Assembly: GCA_021730905.1 (NCBI GenBank)
Contig: JAKFYK010000036.1
Location: 1-64,000, forward strand
From: Betaproteobacteria bacterium
Lineage (GTDB): Bacteria > Pseudomonadota > Gammaproteobacteria > Burkholderiales > SG8-41
Reading direction: 5' to 3'
Length of the DNA: 64,000 nucleotides
Both the position numbers and the translations under genes were made by a program. Positions 37,318 to 46,222 of the stretch are shown one piece after another. Within the stretch, counting starts at the first letter, position 1, and each line of letters opens with the position of its first letter. The notes below the pieces were generated by a model. It was not told the origin of the DNA and ran no database searches. It saw only the letters and a list, made by a program, of their open reading frames with translations.

Positions 37318-37926
37318 ATGAAAATTTTGAAGAATTTTTTATGGATTCTGTTATTTGCTGCGCTGTCCGCGAACGCGGCCCAGTTGTACCGCTGGGTAGA
37401 CAGCAAGGGCAATGTGGAATGGCGTGACACACCGCCACCTGCTGCCGCCAAAAAAGTCGAGCAGCGAAAAATCGGGGACAATGTCATTTCCACCAGCGAG
37501 GTGCCCTTCTCCCTGCAACTGGCCACGAAAAACCATCCCGTCACGTTCTGGGCTTCTCCCGACTGCGGCAACCCCTGTGCCACCGCGCGTGGGCACCTGA
37601 CTCGTCGCGGCACACCGTTTACAGAGCGAAATGCGCAGACAGACGCGGAAGCCTTCCAGAAGCTCTCCGGTGGGTTAGAGGTGCCGTATCTGCAGGTTGG
37701 CGCGATCCGATTGAAGGGTTATCTTGAATCCGAGTATGACAGCACGCTCGATTCCGCGGGCTATCCCCGAACCGTCATCGCGACCAAACCGAAGCCGGCA
37801 GCACCCGCGCCCAAACCGGTCGCCGATGGCGGAAAACCTGGCGAGAGCGCGACTGCGGCATCGGCACCACCAGCTGCGGCAAATCCGGGCGCAACCGCTG
37901 CGCCGCCCGCCGCGCCGGGCAAGTAG
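37318..37926 (+). CDS. Exported DUF4124 / glutaredoxin-like protein
   Basis: A 202-residue protein. The ATG at 37318 follows GAGGGA and opens a clear signal peptide (MKILKNFLWILLFAALSANA). Next comes a DUF4124 domain (QLYRWVDSKGNVEWRDTPP, about 20-50), then a thioredoxin/glutaredoxin-like region with a Cys pair in SPDCGNPC (about 80) and the cis-Pro motif EVPYLQVG. The C-terminus (about 160-202) is a low-complexity Ala/Pro tail. Periplasmic thiol chemistry is possible; no specific function is known. A second DUF4124 protein is at 41632. Confidence 0.75.
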   Translation: MKILKNFLWILLFAALSANAAQLYRWVDSKGNVEWRDTPPPAAAKKVEQRKIGDNVISTSEVPFSLQLATKNHPVTFWASPDCGNPCATARGHLTRRGTPFTERNAQTDAEAFQKLSGGLEVPYLQVGAIRLKGYLESEYDSTLDSAGYPRTVIATKPKPAAPAPKPVADGGKPGESATAASAPPAAANPGATAAPPAAPGK

Positions 37927-38109
37927 CGCCAGCCTTCTCCCGAATTTCAGCGTTTGCTCGCGTGCGCGCGTTCCCGCATGCCGCTGTCCCCTGCATCGGA
38001 GCACGATTTTAGGACGTCCCGGTCAGGCGCCACGCAGCGGTTGTGCAGCATCATCAGTGCCCAAGCGTCAGAGCCGATGACGCCTCCGTGAAATAACAAA
38101 ATAATTAAA

Positions 38110-38126
38110 TATAAACAAATACTTAT
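38110..38126 (+). repeat. Dispersed AT-rich 17-mer overlapping the xthA start codon
   Basis: TATAAACAAATACTTAT, one mismatch. The last two bases are the A and T of the xthA ATG. AAATAATTAA precedes it. Confidence 0.72.
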
Positions 38127-38892
38127 GCGTATATCCACCTGGAATGTCAATTCACTGAAAGTACGGCTGCCGCACGTGCTCGCATGGCTGGCACAACACC
38201 AGCCCGACGTTCTGTGCGTGCAGGAAACCAAAACCGAGGACGCGAATTTTCCGCTGCAGGCCATTGCGGATGCCGGGTATCAAGCGCTCTACTGCGGGCA
38301 AAAAACCTACAACGGCGTGGCGTTGCTGTCGCGCTCGGCAGGCACTGACGTTGCGGCGGGGATCCCCGGCTTCGACGATCCGCAGAAGCGCGTGCTTGCT
38401 GCCACGTACGGCGACACGCGCGTGATCTGCATCTACGTGCCCAACGGCGAATCGGTCGAATCCGACAAGTATCAATACAAGCTCAGGTGGCTTGCTGCGC
38501 TGACACAGTGGCTGCGCAACGAGTTGCAAAAATATCCGAAGCTCGCGCTGCTCGGCGACTTCAACATCGCGCCCGAAGATCGCGACGTTTGGGATCCGAA
38601 GGAATGGGAAGGCAAAGTGCTGTTCAGCGCGCCGGAACACGCGGCGTTGAATGCGCTGCTTGCACTGGGTTTGAAAGACAGCTTCCGCCTGTTCGAGCAG
38701 CCGGACCGTTCATTCACGTGGTGGGATTACCGCATGAACGCGTTCCGGCGCAAGCTGGGATTGCGCATCGACCACATCCTGCTGTCGGAACTGCTCGCGG
38801 GAAATTGCACGTCATGCACCGTCGATATCGAGCCGCGCAAGCTCGAACGGCCCTCCGATCATGCGCCGGTGTTTGCCGATATCAGCGCATAG
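38125..38892 (+). CDS. xthA: Exodeoxyribonuclease III / AP endonuclease
   Basis: A 255-residue EEP-family nuclease for base-excision repair. MRISTWNVNSLKVRLP, the metal Glu in CVQETKTED, LLGDFNIAPEDRDVWDP, RIDHILLSE and PSDHAPV are the catalytic blocks of ExoIII. The 17-mer copy ends on the start codon, so there is no purine-rich ribosome site just before the ATG; initiation may rely on the AT-rich, unstructured leader. It is convergent with ntrC. Confidence 0.94.
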   Translation: MRISTWNVNSLKVRLPHVLAWLAQHQPDVLCVQETKTEDANFPLQAIADAGYQALYCGQKTYNGVALLSRSAGTDVAAGIPGFDDPQKRVLAATYGDTRVICIYVPNGESVESDKYQYKLRWLAALTQWLRNELQKYPKLALLGDFNIAPEDRDVWDPKEWEGKVLFSAPEHAALNALLALGLKDSFRLFEQPDRSFTWWDYRMNAFRRKLGLRIDHILLSELLAGNCTSCTVDIEPRKLERPSDHAPVFADISA

Positions 38893-38895
38893 AAA

Positions 38896-40293
38896 TTATT
38901 CACCGACGTCGATTCCCAGTTCCTGCACTTTGCGTGTCAGCGTATTGCGACCGATGCCCAGCAGGTGCGCCGCCTCGATGCGCCGGCCACCGGTTTGCGC
39001 CAGCGCTTTCAGGATCAACGTTTTTTCGAACTGGTTGGTGAGTTCATCCATGATGCGGGTTTCGCCGCGCGCCAAGCGCACCTCGGCTTCACGCTCCAGC
39101 GCGGCAATCCAGCCCTGATCGGATAACACGATATTCTCAGCGCGAATTTCAGGCGGCAGATCCTCGATTTCGATCTGCGCCGCCGGCGCCATCACCGTCA
39201 GCCAGTGACAGAGGTTTTCAAGCTGGCGCACATTCCCCGGAAAATCCAGTGACGCCAGGTATTTGATCACCGGCTCCGAGAAACGCTTGGCCTCGACGTT
39301 GAGCTCGCGTGCGCTCTTGCGCAGGAAATGCCGCGCCAGCAACGGAATGTCGTCACGCCGCTCGCGCAGCGACGGCAAACGCAGGCGAATCACATTCAGG
39401 CGATGGAACAGATCCTCGCGGAACAAACCCTGCTTTACGCGCGACTCAAGATCCTGGTGCGTGGCGGCAATGACGCGCACATTGGCTTTAATCGGCTGAT
39501 GGCCGCCCACGCGGTAATAATTTCCGTCCGACAGCACGCGCAACAGGCGCGTTTGCAACTCGGCCGGCATGTCACCGATTTCATCCAGAAACAGCGTGCC
39601 GCCCTCGGCCTGCTCGAAGCGGCCGCGGCGCGTGGTTTGCGCACCGGTGAACGCGCCACGCTCGTGGCCGAAAAGCTCCGACTCCAGCAACTCCTTCGGA
39701 ATCGCCGCCGTGTTGATGGCGATGAACGGCAGGCTCGCGCGCGGACTATGCCGATGCAGCGCGTTGGCAACCAGTTCCTTGCCGGTGCCGGATTCCCCGG
39801 TAATCATCACCGTCGCATTCGACTGCGCGAGCCGACCGATGGCGCGAAACACGTTCTGCATCGCAGGCGCCTGCCCCAGTATCTCCGGCGCGGCTTCCGC
39901 GGGTTCGGCGGCGCTCTGTACCGTTTGATTGTCGTTTAGCGCCCGCCGTATCAGTTCGACCGCATGATCCACATCGAAGGGCTTGGGCAAATATTCATAC
40001 GCGCCGCCCTGAAATGCGGTCACCGCGTTTTCAAGGTCGGAATACGCGGTCATGATAATCACGGGCAGGGTCGCGTGTTTCTCGCGCGCTTTTTGCAGCA
40101 AGGTCAGGCCCGATTCGCCGGGCATGCGGATGTCGCTGACCACGACCTGGGGCGTCTCGGATTCAAGCGCATCGAGCGCTTCCAGCGCGGAGGAAAACAC
40201 ACGGTGCGCGATGTTCTCTCGCGTGAGCGCTTTCTCGAATACCCAGCGTATCGAGCGGTCGTCGTCGACTATCCACACCGGATTCACCGACAT
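38896..40293 (-). CDS. ntrC: Nitrogen regulator NtrC (sigma-54 activator)
   Basis: A 465-residue response regulator. The start is the ATG at 40293 with GAAGG seven bases before it; the receiver then begins MSVNPVWIVDDDRSIRWV and the phospho-accepting Asp is residue 54, as in E. coli. The AAA+ domain has Walker A GESGTGKE, the sigma-54 contact loop ERGAFTGA and an arginine-finger region. The C-terminus is a Fis-type DNA-binding helix-turn-helix. Phosphorylated NtrC is expected to bind the dyads upstream of glnA. ntrB is just upstream in the same direction. Confidence 0.95.
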   Translation of the reverse strand: MSVNPVWIVDDDRSIRWVFEKALTRENIAHRVFSSALEALDALESETPQVVVSDIRMPGESGLTLLQKAREKHATLPVIIMTAYSDLENAVTAFQGGAYEYLPKPFDVDHAVELIRRALNDNQTVQSAAEPAEAAPEILGQAPAMQNVFRAIGRLAQSNATVMITGESGTGKELVANALHRHSPRASLPFIAINTAAIPKELLESELFGHERGAFTGAQTTRRGRFEQAEGGTLFLDEIGDMPAELQTRLLRVLSDGNYYRVGGHQPIKANVRVIAATHQDLESRVKQGLFREDLFHRLNVIRLRLPSLRERRDDIPLLARHFLRKSARELNVEAKRFSEPVIKYLASLDFPGNVRQLENLCHWLTVMAPAAQIEIEDLPPEIRAENIVLSDQGWIAALEREAEVRLARGETRIMDELTNQFEKTLILKALAQTGGRRIEAAHLLGIGRNTLTRKVQELGIDVGE

Positions 40294-40421
40294 GGCGAGC
40301 CTTCGTATCGCGCCGGCGGGATAGGCGGCAACGGACGGATCAGGCAGTGCAGGTTGCATTGCGGGCTTCCTTTATAACGGTGCAGCGAGTATTTCGGTCG
40401 ATAGCTGAGCATGGGGCTTCC

Positions 40422-41522
40422 TTACTGCAGGTGCCCTTGAACGCCCTGTTCGGACGCTTCCGCCACCGGCAACAGCACGGTAAAGCAAGTGCGCCCCGGC
40501 GCGCTTTCAAAGGTGAGCGTGCCGTTATGCTGGCTCACGAAATTCTGTGCGATGGTCAGGCCGAGTCCGCTGCCTCCGTCACGCCCGGATACCAGCGGAT
40601 AGAACACGCGCTCGCCGATTTCAGGCGCTATTCCGGGACCGTTGTCGGTGATGCTCAACTCGACGGCATGACGATAGCGTTTGCGCGCCAGCGTCACTTG
40701 CCGCGAAGCACGCGTTTTCAGCGCGATGACACCGGCTGTTGTACCGGATTCCACGAGCGCTTGCGCGGCATTGCGTGCAACATTCAGCGTGGCTTGTATC
40801 AATTGCTCGATGTCGCCGTAGATTAACGGCAGACTCACGTCATAGTCGCGTTCGACGATGATTTCCTTGTGAAACTCGGCAAGCAATACACTGCGCACCC
40901 GTTCCAGCACTTCGTGAATGTTCAGATGCGCCGGGCGCGGCATGCGATGCGGCGAGAGCAGCCGGCTCATCAGCGCCTGCAGACGATCGGCCTCTTTGAT
41001 GATGACCTGGGTATATTCGTGCAGCGCGGGGTTTTCAAGCTCGTGGTCGAGCAGTTGCGCCGCGCCCCGTATGCCGCCCAGCGGATTCTTGATTTCGTGT
41101 GCGAGGTTGCGCATGAGTTCGCGGTTGGCGACGCTTTGATCGAGCACGCGTTCTTCGCGCGCGATGCGCAGTTGTTGCTCGATTTGCCGGAATTCGACAA
41201 GGCAACCTTCCAGATCGAAGGCGCTGCTCCGCTCGATAGGGGTCACGGTACAGGTGAGATGCATGCGCGGACGCCCGCTCACCGCAATCGCCAGATCGTG
41301 CTCCGAGAAGCTGCAATTGTTCTTGCGCGCATACTGCAGCGCGCCCGCCAGCAAATCGTGATCGGCAAATACGTCGGCGATACCGTGCCCCACCACGTGC
41401 GGGCTGGAGAGTTCCAACAGATTTTCAGCGGCGGGATTCATATGGCGCAACACATCCGAGTTGTCCACGACGATCACCGCGGTTGCCAACAAATCCAGTC
41501 CAGATAAGGCCGCAGGCGTCAT
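40422..41522 (-). CDS. ntrB: Nitrogen-sensor histidine kinase NtrB
   Basis: A 366-residue cytosolic kinase/phosphatase for NtrC, controlled by PII. It has an N-terminal PAS domain (about 8-75), a DHp helix with the phospho-His in LAHEIKNPLGG (His142), and an ATPase domain with N-box NVARNAAQAL, DNGPGIAP and GSGLGLTIAQNF. No membrane segment is seen. A 128-base gap separates it from ntrC; the same transcript is likely. Confidence 0.94.
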   Translation of the reverse strand: MTPAALSGLDLLATAVIVVDNSDVLRHMNPAAENLLELSSPHVVGHGIADVFADHDLLAGALQYARKNNCSFSEHDLAIAVSGRPRMHLTCTVTPIERSSAFDLEGCLVEFRQIEQQLRIAREERVLDQSVANRELMRNLAHEIKNPLGGIRGAAQLLDHELENPALHEYTQVIIKEADRLQALMSRLLSPHRMPRPAHLNIHEVLERVRSVLLAEFHKEIIVERDYDVSLPLIYGDIEQLIQATLNVARNAAQALVESGTTAGVIALKTRASRQVTLARKRYRHAVELSITDNGPGIAPEIGERVFYPLVSGRDGGSGLGLTIAQNFVSQHNGTLTFESAPGRTCFTVLLPVAEASEQGVQGHLQ

Positions 41523-41631
41523 GGCGTCACTCCAGACTCTGTGATGAGCAAGAAGCAGGCCAGCTTGGGAATATGCGCAGCAAGCACTTGCGGGCGACGG
41601 TCTTCGCCCGCATGACGCTTAGCGAAGCGAG

Positions 41632-42114
41632 TTAACGAATATTGCCGAGCTCTTTTTTGAGGTTGGCAATATTGTCTTCGTGCAGTTTGACTTTCTTTTG
41701 ATACGGCTCCAGCCGGTCGAGCACGCGCTGGTAATTGCGCTCGCTGCCCAAACGAGTGTTTTCCTGCTCCGCGAGCTCGCGTTTGGCAACCTGCAGGTTT
41801 CTCTCCTCGTTGATCAACTCGGTTTCGAGGATTTTTTTGCGGTCGCTGTCGCGCTGCTGCTGAACCTGCGGCGCCACCTTGGGGAAATCCCCCGGCGTGG
41901 GGCTGCTGGCCGCCTTGCCCGCGGGCGGCGGTGACGACACCACATTGGGCGTTATCGTAAGCTGTTTGCAGCCTGGTGCTTTGCCCTCGTTGCGATCGCT
42001 TGTGATAAGCACGTCGCCGCTGGGGCTTATGCACTTGAAAAGCTCCGCAGCATATAACGGTCCGGTCGTCACACCCAGCACCAACATCACCAGCAAAGTT
42101 CGCATCGCTAACAT
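41632..42114 (-). CDS. Exported DUF4124-domain protein with coiled coil
   Basis: A 160-residue protein. The start at 42114 (GGGG six bases before it) or 42105 gives a signal peptide ending near GPLYAAE. A DUF4124-like segment follows (ELFKCISPSGDVLITSD, with a second Cys in GKAPGCKQL), then a Pro/Ser linker, then a charged heptad-rich region (about residues 85-155) that should form a coiled coil. Function unknown; a periplasmic or envelope role is likely. It lies between glnA and ntrB on their strand, a placement that may link it to nitrogen control. Confidence 0.7.
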   Translation of the reverse strand: MLAMRTLLVMLVLGVTTGPLYAAELFKCISPSGDVLITSDRNEGKAPGCKQLTITPNVVSSPPPAGKAASSPTPGDFPKVAPQVQQQRDSDRKKILETELINEERNLQVAKRELAEQENTRLGSERNYQRVLDRLEPYQKKVKLHEDNIANLKKELGNIR

Positions 42115-42195
42115 CGATAACCCCAGGAAATCGCGGATATGGCGAATAACGTCGCATACTGTAGGTGGTTGACGGCACGACTTCAAGTTAATTAC

Positions 42196-42212
42196 ACAAG
42201 TATTTGTTTAAA
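42196..42212 (-). repeat. Dispersed AT-rich 17-mer between glnA and the DUF4124 gene
   Basis: On the minus strand TTTAAACAAATACTTGT, three mismatches, preceded by AAAATAATTC. It sits about 80 bases upstream of the DUF4124 start. Confidence 0.55.
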
Positions 42213-42267
42213 AAGAATTATTTTAATAGCACTATTTTGGTGCGTCAAGTTCTTCCCGTGGTTTTGC

Positions 42268-42294
42268 ACAAAAAAAGCGGGCCGAAGCCCGCCT
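42268..42294 (-). terminator. Rho-independent terminator of glnA
   Basis: GCGGGC at 42277-42282 pairs with GCCCGC at 42287-42292 around a tetraloop, followed on the minus strand by seven U (complement of 42270-42276). It lies about 50 bases after the glnA stop. Confidence 0.85.
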
Positions 42295-42343
42295 TTTCGA
42301 AACTAACCCGGATGACGGGCTGCGAATCCTACGAACAGCCAAA

Positions 42344-43762
42344 TTAGAGGCTGTAATACAACTGGAATTCCAGCGGATGCGTGGTCATGCGGAACGCCGT
42401 GACCTCTTCCATCTTCAACGCAATGTAGGCGTCGATCATGTCGTCCGAGAACACGCCGCCGCGCGTGAGGAATGCGCGATCCTTGTCCAAATGCTCAAGC
42501 GCCATGTCGAGCGACGAGCACACGTTCGGCACCTTCTTGGCTTCTTCCGGCGGCAGATCATAGAGATTCTTGTCGATAGGATCGCCAGGGTGAATCTTGT
42601 TCTGCACACCATCAAGGCCCGCCATCATCATCGCGGTAAACGCCAGATAGGGATTAGCCGTAGGATCCGGAAAGCGCACTTCGATGCGGCGCGCTTTCGG
42701 ACTGGATACGAACGGAATACGGATCGACGCCGAACGGTTGCGCGCGGAATACGCGAGGTTGATCGGCGCTTCAAAACCCGGCACCAGACGCTTGTAGGAG
42801 TTGGTGCCGGGGTTGGTGATCGCGTTCAGTGCCTTGGCGTGCTTGATGATGCCGCCTATGTAGTAGAGCGCGAATTCGGAAAGACCCGCATAGCCGTTGC
42901 CGCTGAACAGATTTTGCCCGGCCTTCCAGATCGACTGATGCACGTGCATGCCGGAACCGTTGTCGCCGACCACGGGCTTGGGCATGAAGGTCGCGGTCTT
43001 GCCATAGGAATGCGCGACGTTATGCACGGTGTACTTGAGGATTTGCAGCCAGTCGGCGCGCTTCACCAGGCTGTTGAACAGCGTGCCGATTTCACATTGG
43101 CCGGGCGCCGCGACTTCGTGGTGATGCACCTCGACGGTAACGCCCTGCTCTTCGAGCGCGAGACACATCGCGGAGCGGATGTCCTGCAACGAATCCACCG
43201 GCGGCACGGGGAAATAACCGCCCTTGATCGGTGGACGATGGCCCATGTTGCCACCTTCGAATTCTTTGCCCGACGACCACGGCGCTTCGCTGGATTCTAT
43301 TTTTACGTGCGAGCCGGACATGTCCACGCTCCACGTCACTGAATCAAAAACAAAAAATTCGGGCTCCGGTCCGAAGTAAGCCGTGTCGCCGAGGCCGCTT
43401 GATTTCAGATAAGCCTCGCCGCGCTTGGCCAATGAACGCGGATCGCGGTCATAGCCTTTGCCGTCGGAAGGTTCTACCACATCACAGGTCATGATCAGCG
43501 TCGGCTCATCGGTAAACGGATCCATGCGCTGCGAATCAGGATCGGGCATCAACAGCATGTCGGAAGCCTGGATGCCTTTCCATCCGGCAATGGATGAACC
43601 ATCGAACGCATGGCCATCGGTGAACTTGTCGGCACCGAACATTTTGGATGGCACGGAAACATGCTGTTCCTTGCCGCGGGTATCCGTAAAACGCAGATCC
43701 ACGAACTTGACCTCGTTATCCTTGATTAACTTCAATACATCAGCGGCGTTAGCCATTTTCAT
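42344..43762 (-). CDS. glnA: Glutamine synthetase, type I
   Basis: ATP-dependent amidation of glutamate; the main ammonium assimilation enzyme, a dodecamer. The ATG at 43762 has AGGAG at good spacing and gives 472 residues (E. coli 469); a second ATG at 43756 is an alternative. [65 protein letters not shown] and the adenylylation-type Tyr in [12 protein letters not shown] are present, so GlnE control is likely. A sigma-54 promoter and two NtrC-type dyads lie upstream. Confidence 0.96.
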   Translation of the reverse strand: MKMANAADVLKLIKDNEVKFVDLRFTDTRGKEQHVSVPSKMFGADKFTDGHAFDGSSIAGWKGIQASDMLLMPDPDSQRMDPFTDEPTLIMTCDVVEPSDGKGYDRDPRSLAKRGEAYLKSSGLGDTAYFGPEPEFFVFDSVTWSVDMSGSHVKIESSEAPWSSGKEFEGGNMGHRPPIKGGYFPVPPVDSLQDIRSAMCLALEEQGVTVEVHHHEVAAPGQCEIGTLFNSLVKRADWLQILKYTVHNVAHSYGKTATFMPKPVVGDNGSGMHVHQSIWKAGQNLFSGNGYAGLSEFALYYIGGIIKHAKALNAITNPGTNSYKRLVPGFEAPINLAYSARNRSASIRIPFVSSPKARRIEVRFPDPTANPYLAFTAMMMAGLDGVQNKIHPGDPIDKNLYDLPPEEAKKVPNVCSSLDMALEHLDKDRAFLTRGGVFSDDMIDAYIALKMEEVTAFRMTTHPLEFQLYYSL

Positions 43763-43809
43763 TCTCTCCTGACCGGTAAATATGAACACAACGGGGTGGA
43801 ACCTGCATC

Positions 43810-43825
43810 AGCACGAAGCATGCCA
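43810..43825 (-). promoter_or_regulatory. Sigma-54 (-24/-12) promoter of glnA
   Basis: The minus strand reads TGGCATGCTTCGTGCT, against the consensus TGGCACGNNNNTTGCW, with GG and GC ten bases apart. The predicted transcription start is about 12 bases downstream, near 43799, giving a leader of about 37 nt to the ATG. Confidence 0.8.
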
Positions 43826-43887
43826 AGCTGGTGCGCGGGACTGGCATTGTGCCACAAGGGATTTTCCTGCTAAACCCAAGGCGTTCG

Positions 43888-43902
43888 GCCTTATTTTGGT
43901 GC
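43888..43902. promoter_or_regulatory. NtrC-type binding site (promoter-proximal), half conserved
   Basis: GCCTTATTTTGGTGC against the dyad GCACN5TGGTGC: the right half is perfect and the left has two mismatches. Centre about 96 bases upstream of the predicted start. Confidence 0.5.
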
Positions 43903-43918
43903 GCAGTGTAATCATATC

Positions 43919-43933
43919 GCATTGTAATGGTGC
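43919..43933. promoter_or_regulatory. NtrC-type binding site (distal)
   Basis: GCATTGTAATGGTGC, one mismatch to GCACN5TGGTGC. The centre is 31 bp from the proximal site, three helical turns, much like the 32 bp between the two strong NtrC sites of E. coli glnA. The rest of the 348-bp gap 43763-44110 holds the glnA promoter, a 17-mer copy and nothing else I can name. Confidence 0.6.
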
Positions 43934-44003
43934 GCTTTGATTGCGCGTTGGTCTGCCGGGTTGACTAGCGAGCGGTATTTTCTGATAATTTTTAAAATAT
44001 AAA

Positions 44004-44020
44004 TAAAAACAGGTACTTAT
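44004..44020 (+). repeat. Dispersed AT-rich 17-mer between glnA and the rhodanese gene
   Basis: TAAAAACAGGTACTTAT, two mismatches. TGATAATTTTTAAAA precedes it and AATTAT follows. Confidence 0.6.
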
Positions 44021-44110
44021 AATTATGGTGTGCGCCCACTCCCCATCATACGCAGCGGTACCGCTGACGGCATCGGGTAAACTCGTTCGTTTTAACGACA
44101 CTTATCTGCC

Positions 44111-44560
44111 ATGAACATCGAAGATATCCTCAACACTGCTAAATTGCGCGGCAAACAACTCGGACTGCCGTACGCGGGCGCGCTTACGCCGCACGAGGCG
44201 CACGACGTCATGCAGCATCACAGCGCCGCGAAACTCGTCGATGTACGCACGCGCGCCGAGTGGGATTGGGTTGGACGAGTGCCAGGTGCGGTGGAAGTAG
44301 AGATCACGAGTTATCCGGGCAATCGTCCGAATCCGGCATTCATTGAGGAGCTGGAGAAAAAAGTGCCGAAGGACGCGCTGGTGATGTTCCTGTGCCGCAG
44401 CGGCGGCCGTTCACATAACGCCGCGGGTTATGCCACGCAGGCGGGGTACACGAATTGCTACAACGTACTCGAAGGTTTTGAAGGCGACCGCGACGCCGGC
44501 GGACAGCGCAACAAGGTCGGCGGATGGCGGGCGGCAGGATTGCCGTGGTCGCAAAGCTGA
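44111..44560 (+). CDS. Single-domain rhodanese-like protein
   Basis: A 149-residue rhodanese-fold protein with the catalytic Cys in FLCRSGGRSHNAA (Cys95), an intact six-residue loop of the sulfurtransferase type. KLVDVRTRAEWDWVGRVPGA is the first family motif. It probably carries persulfide sulfur; donor and acceptor are unknown. A DJ-1/PfpI gene begins 19 bases after the stop. No signal peptide is seen. Confidence 0.85.
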   Translation: MNIEDILNTAKLRGKQLGLPYAGALTPHEAHDVMQHHSAAKLVDVRTRAEWDWVGRVPGAVEVEITSYPGNRPNPAFIEELEKKVPKDALVMFLCRSGGRSHNAAGYATQAGYTNCYNVLEGFEGDRDAGGQRNKVGGWRAAGLPWSQS

Positions 44561-44579
44561 TCGCACAGGCGCTTCGTCC

Positions 44580-45152
44580 ATGAAAGCCGCACTGATTATT
44601 TTTGACCACATGACCACGCTCGACTTCATCGGCTTTTACGATCCGCTGACGCGCCTGAAGACGATGAAATTTCTGGAGAATTTTGAGTGGAAGATCTGCG
44701 CCCATAGCACAAAAATAGGCGCACAGGTCGCCGACGATCGGGGCTTGAAAATCGCGGCTGACACCGTAGGCGAATCGCTCGCCGGATACGATTTACTGTT
44801 CATCCCCGGCGGATTCGGCACGCGCGCGCTGCAACACGATCGGCTATTCATCGAATGGATAGGCACCGCGAAAAACGCCGCGCTGAAAACCTCGGTATGC
44901 ACCGGCGCCTTGTTGCTCGGCGCAGCGGGGTTTCTCAAGGGAAAGCGCGCCACCACACATCCCGGCGCGTATCAGGAGCTCGCGCCGTACTGCGCCACGG
45001 TGGTAACCGAGCGCATCGTCGATGAAGGCGACATCATTACCGGCGGCGGTGTCAGCACTTCCATCGATCTGGGTTTGCATGTGGTGGAAAGGCTGGCGGG
45101 TGCGGACGCACGTACCCGTATCGCCAAGCAGATGGATTATCCTTATCGCTAA
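44580..45152 (+). CDS. DJ-1/PfpI family protein, isonitrile hydratase-like
   Basis: A 190-residue glutamine-amidotransferase-like fold. The nucleophile is Cys107 in TSVCTGALLLGAAGFLKGKRATTHPGAY, a pattern shared with isonitrile hydratase (InhA) and with AraC-type regulators' amidase domains; there is no DNA-binding domain here. FIPGGFGTRAL replaces the usual IPGG loop. The substrate is unknown. It lies in a short run with the rhodanese and is followed by a Bug receptor. Confidence 0.78.
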   Translation: MKAALIIFDHMTTLDFIGFYDPLTRLKTMKFLENFEWKICAHSTKIGAQVADDRGLKIAADTVGESLAGYDLLFIPGGFGTRALQHDRLFIEWIGTAKNAALKTSVCTGALLLGAAGFLKGKRATTHPGAYQELAPYCATVVTERIVDEGDIITGGGVSTSIDLGLHVVERLAGADARTRIAKQMDYPYR

Positions 45153-45191
45153 TCGTTGTTTCGCTCAATCCCTCAGGATCAAGGAGCCGCC

Positions 45192-46181
45192 ATGCGCACA
45201 AGCATGAAACGTCGCCGCGGGTACGAGATTGCGTTTCTCGCCTTTGCGTCGTTGCTTGCGGCTTTGCCTGTGCTCGCGCAGAACTACCCCTCGCGACCTA
45301 TACGCCTGATCGTGCCCTGGCCGCCATCGGGCGCGGTGGATATTCTGACGCGCCCGATCGGACAAAAACTTTCGGAGAATGTCGCGCAGCCGGTGGTGAT
45401 CGATAATCGGCCGGGCGCCAACGGCATCATCGGTTCCGACGCCGTCGCCAAGGCGCCCGCGGATGGCCACACCATCGTCTTCGACAACATCACCGGTCAC
45501 GCCATCAATGCCACCTTCTACAGCAAAATGCCGTTTAACAGTCTGCGTGATTTTGCTCATATCACTTTGCTGGCGTGGGTGCCCAATGGCATCGTCTGCC
45601 TGCCAACACTACCGGTGAAAAACATTAAGGAATTGATTGCGCTGGGCAAGGCGCGGCCCGGACAACTGACATACGCGTCTTTCGGCGTCGGCAGCAGCGC
45701 ACATCTGGCAGGAGAGTTGTTCAAAACCATGGCCGGTGTGGACATGCTGCATGTCCCGTACAAAGGCGGCCTGCCCGCGATTACCGATGTGCTGGCAGGA
45801 CAGGTGTCGCTTTATTTTCCCGTGGTGCCGTCGGTGGTGCAGTTATCGCGAGCGGGACGCCTGCGCCTGCTCGCGATCACCGGCGCGAAGCGCGCCTCTG
45901 CACTGCCGGAGACGCCCACTGTGCATGAATCCGGCCTGCCCGGTTTCGAAGCGACCAACTGGTTCGGCGTCATGGCGCCCGCGGCGACACCACCGGATGT
46001 CGTGAACAAGCTCAATACGGAACTGATCAAGGTGCTGCAAACGCCGGATATACGGGAGCGCCTGCTGTCGCTCGCCTATGATTTGCAGTCGAGCACACCG
46101 CAGGAATTCTCTGCATTGCTCAAGACCGAAACCGAGAAGTGGGCAAAAGTCGTGAAGGCATCGGGCGCAAAAGCCGATTAG
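45192..46181 (+). CDS. Tripartite tricarboxylate transporter (Bug-family) periplasmic binding protein
   Basis: A 329-residue receptor. AAGGAG five bases before the ATG at 45192 sets the start, and the signal peptide ends near LPVLAQ. YPSRPIRLIVPWPPSGAVD, VVIDNRPGANGIIGSDAVAK, VPYKGGLPAITDVLAGQV and LPETPTVHESGLPGFEATNW are Bug hallmarks. It is the second orphan Bug protein in the window, without TctA/TctB nearby. It is convergent with the MFS gene. The ligand cannot be told. Confidence 0.9.
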   Translation: MRTSMKRRRGYEIAFLAFASLLAALPVLAQNYPSRPIRLIVPWPPSGAVDILTRPIGQKLSENVAQPVVIDNRPGANGIIGSDAVAKAPADGHTIVFDNITGHAINATFYSKMPFNSLRDFAHITLLAWVPNGIVCLPTLPVKNIKELIALGKARPGQLTYASFGVGSSAHLAGELFKTMAGVDMLHVPYKGGLPAITDVLAGQVSLYFPVVPSVVQLSRAGRLRLLAITGAKRASALPETPTVHESGLPGFEATNWFGVMAPAATPPDVVNKLNTELIKVLQTPDIRERLLSLAYDLQSSTPQEFSALLKTETEKWAKVVKASGAKAD

Positions 46182-46222
46182 TCCGCGCGGTAACCCTATG
46201 GAGCCAGCGCCTCGGCTCACGC

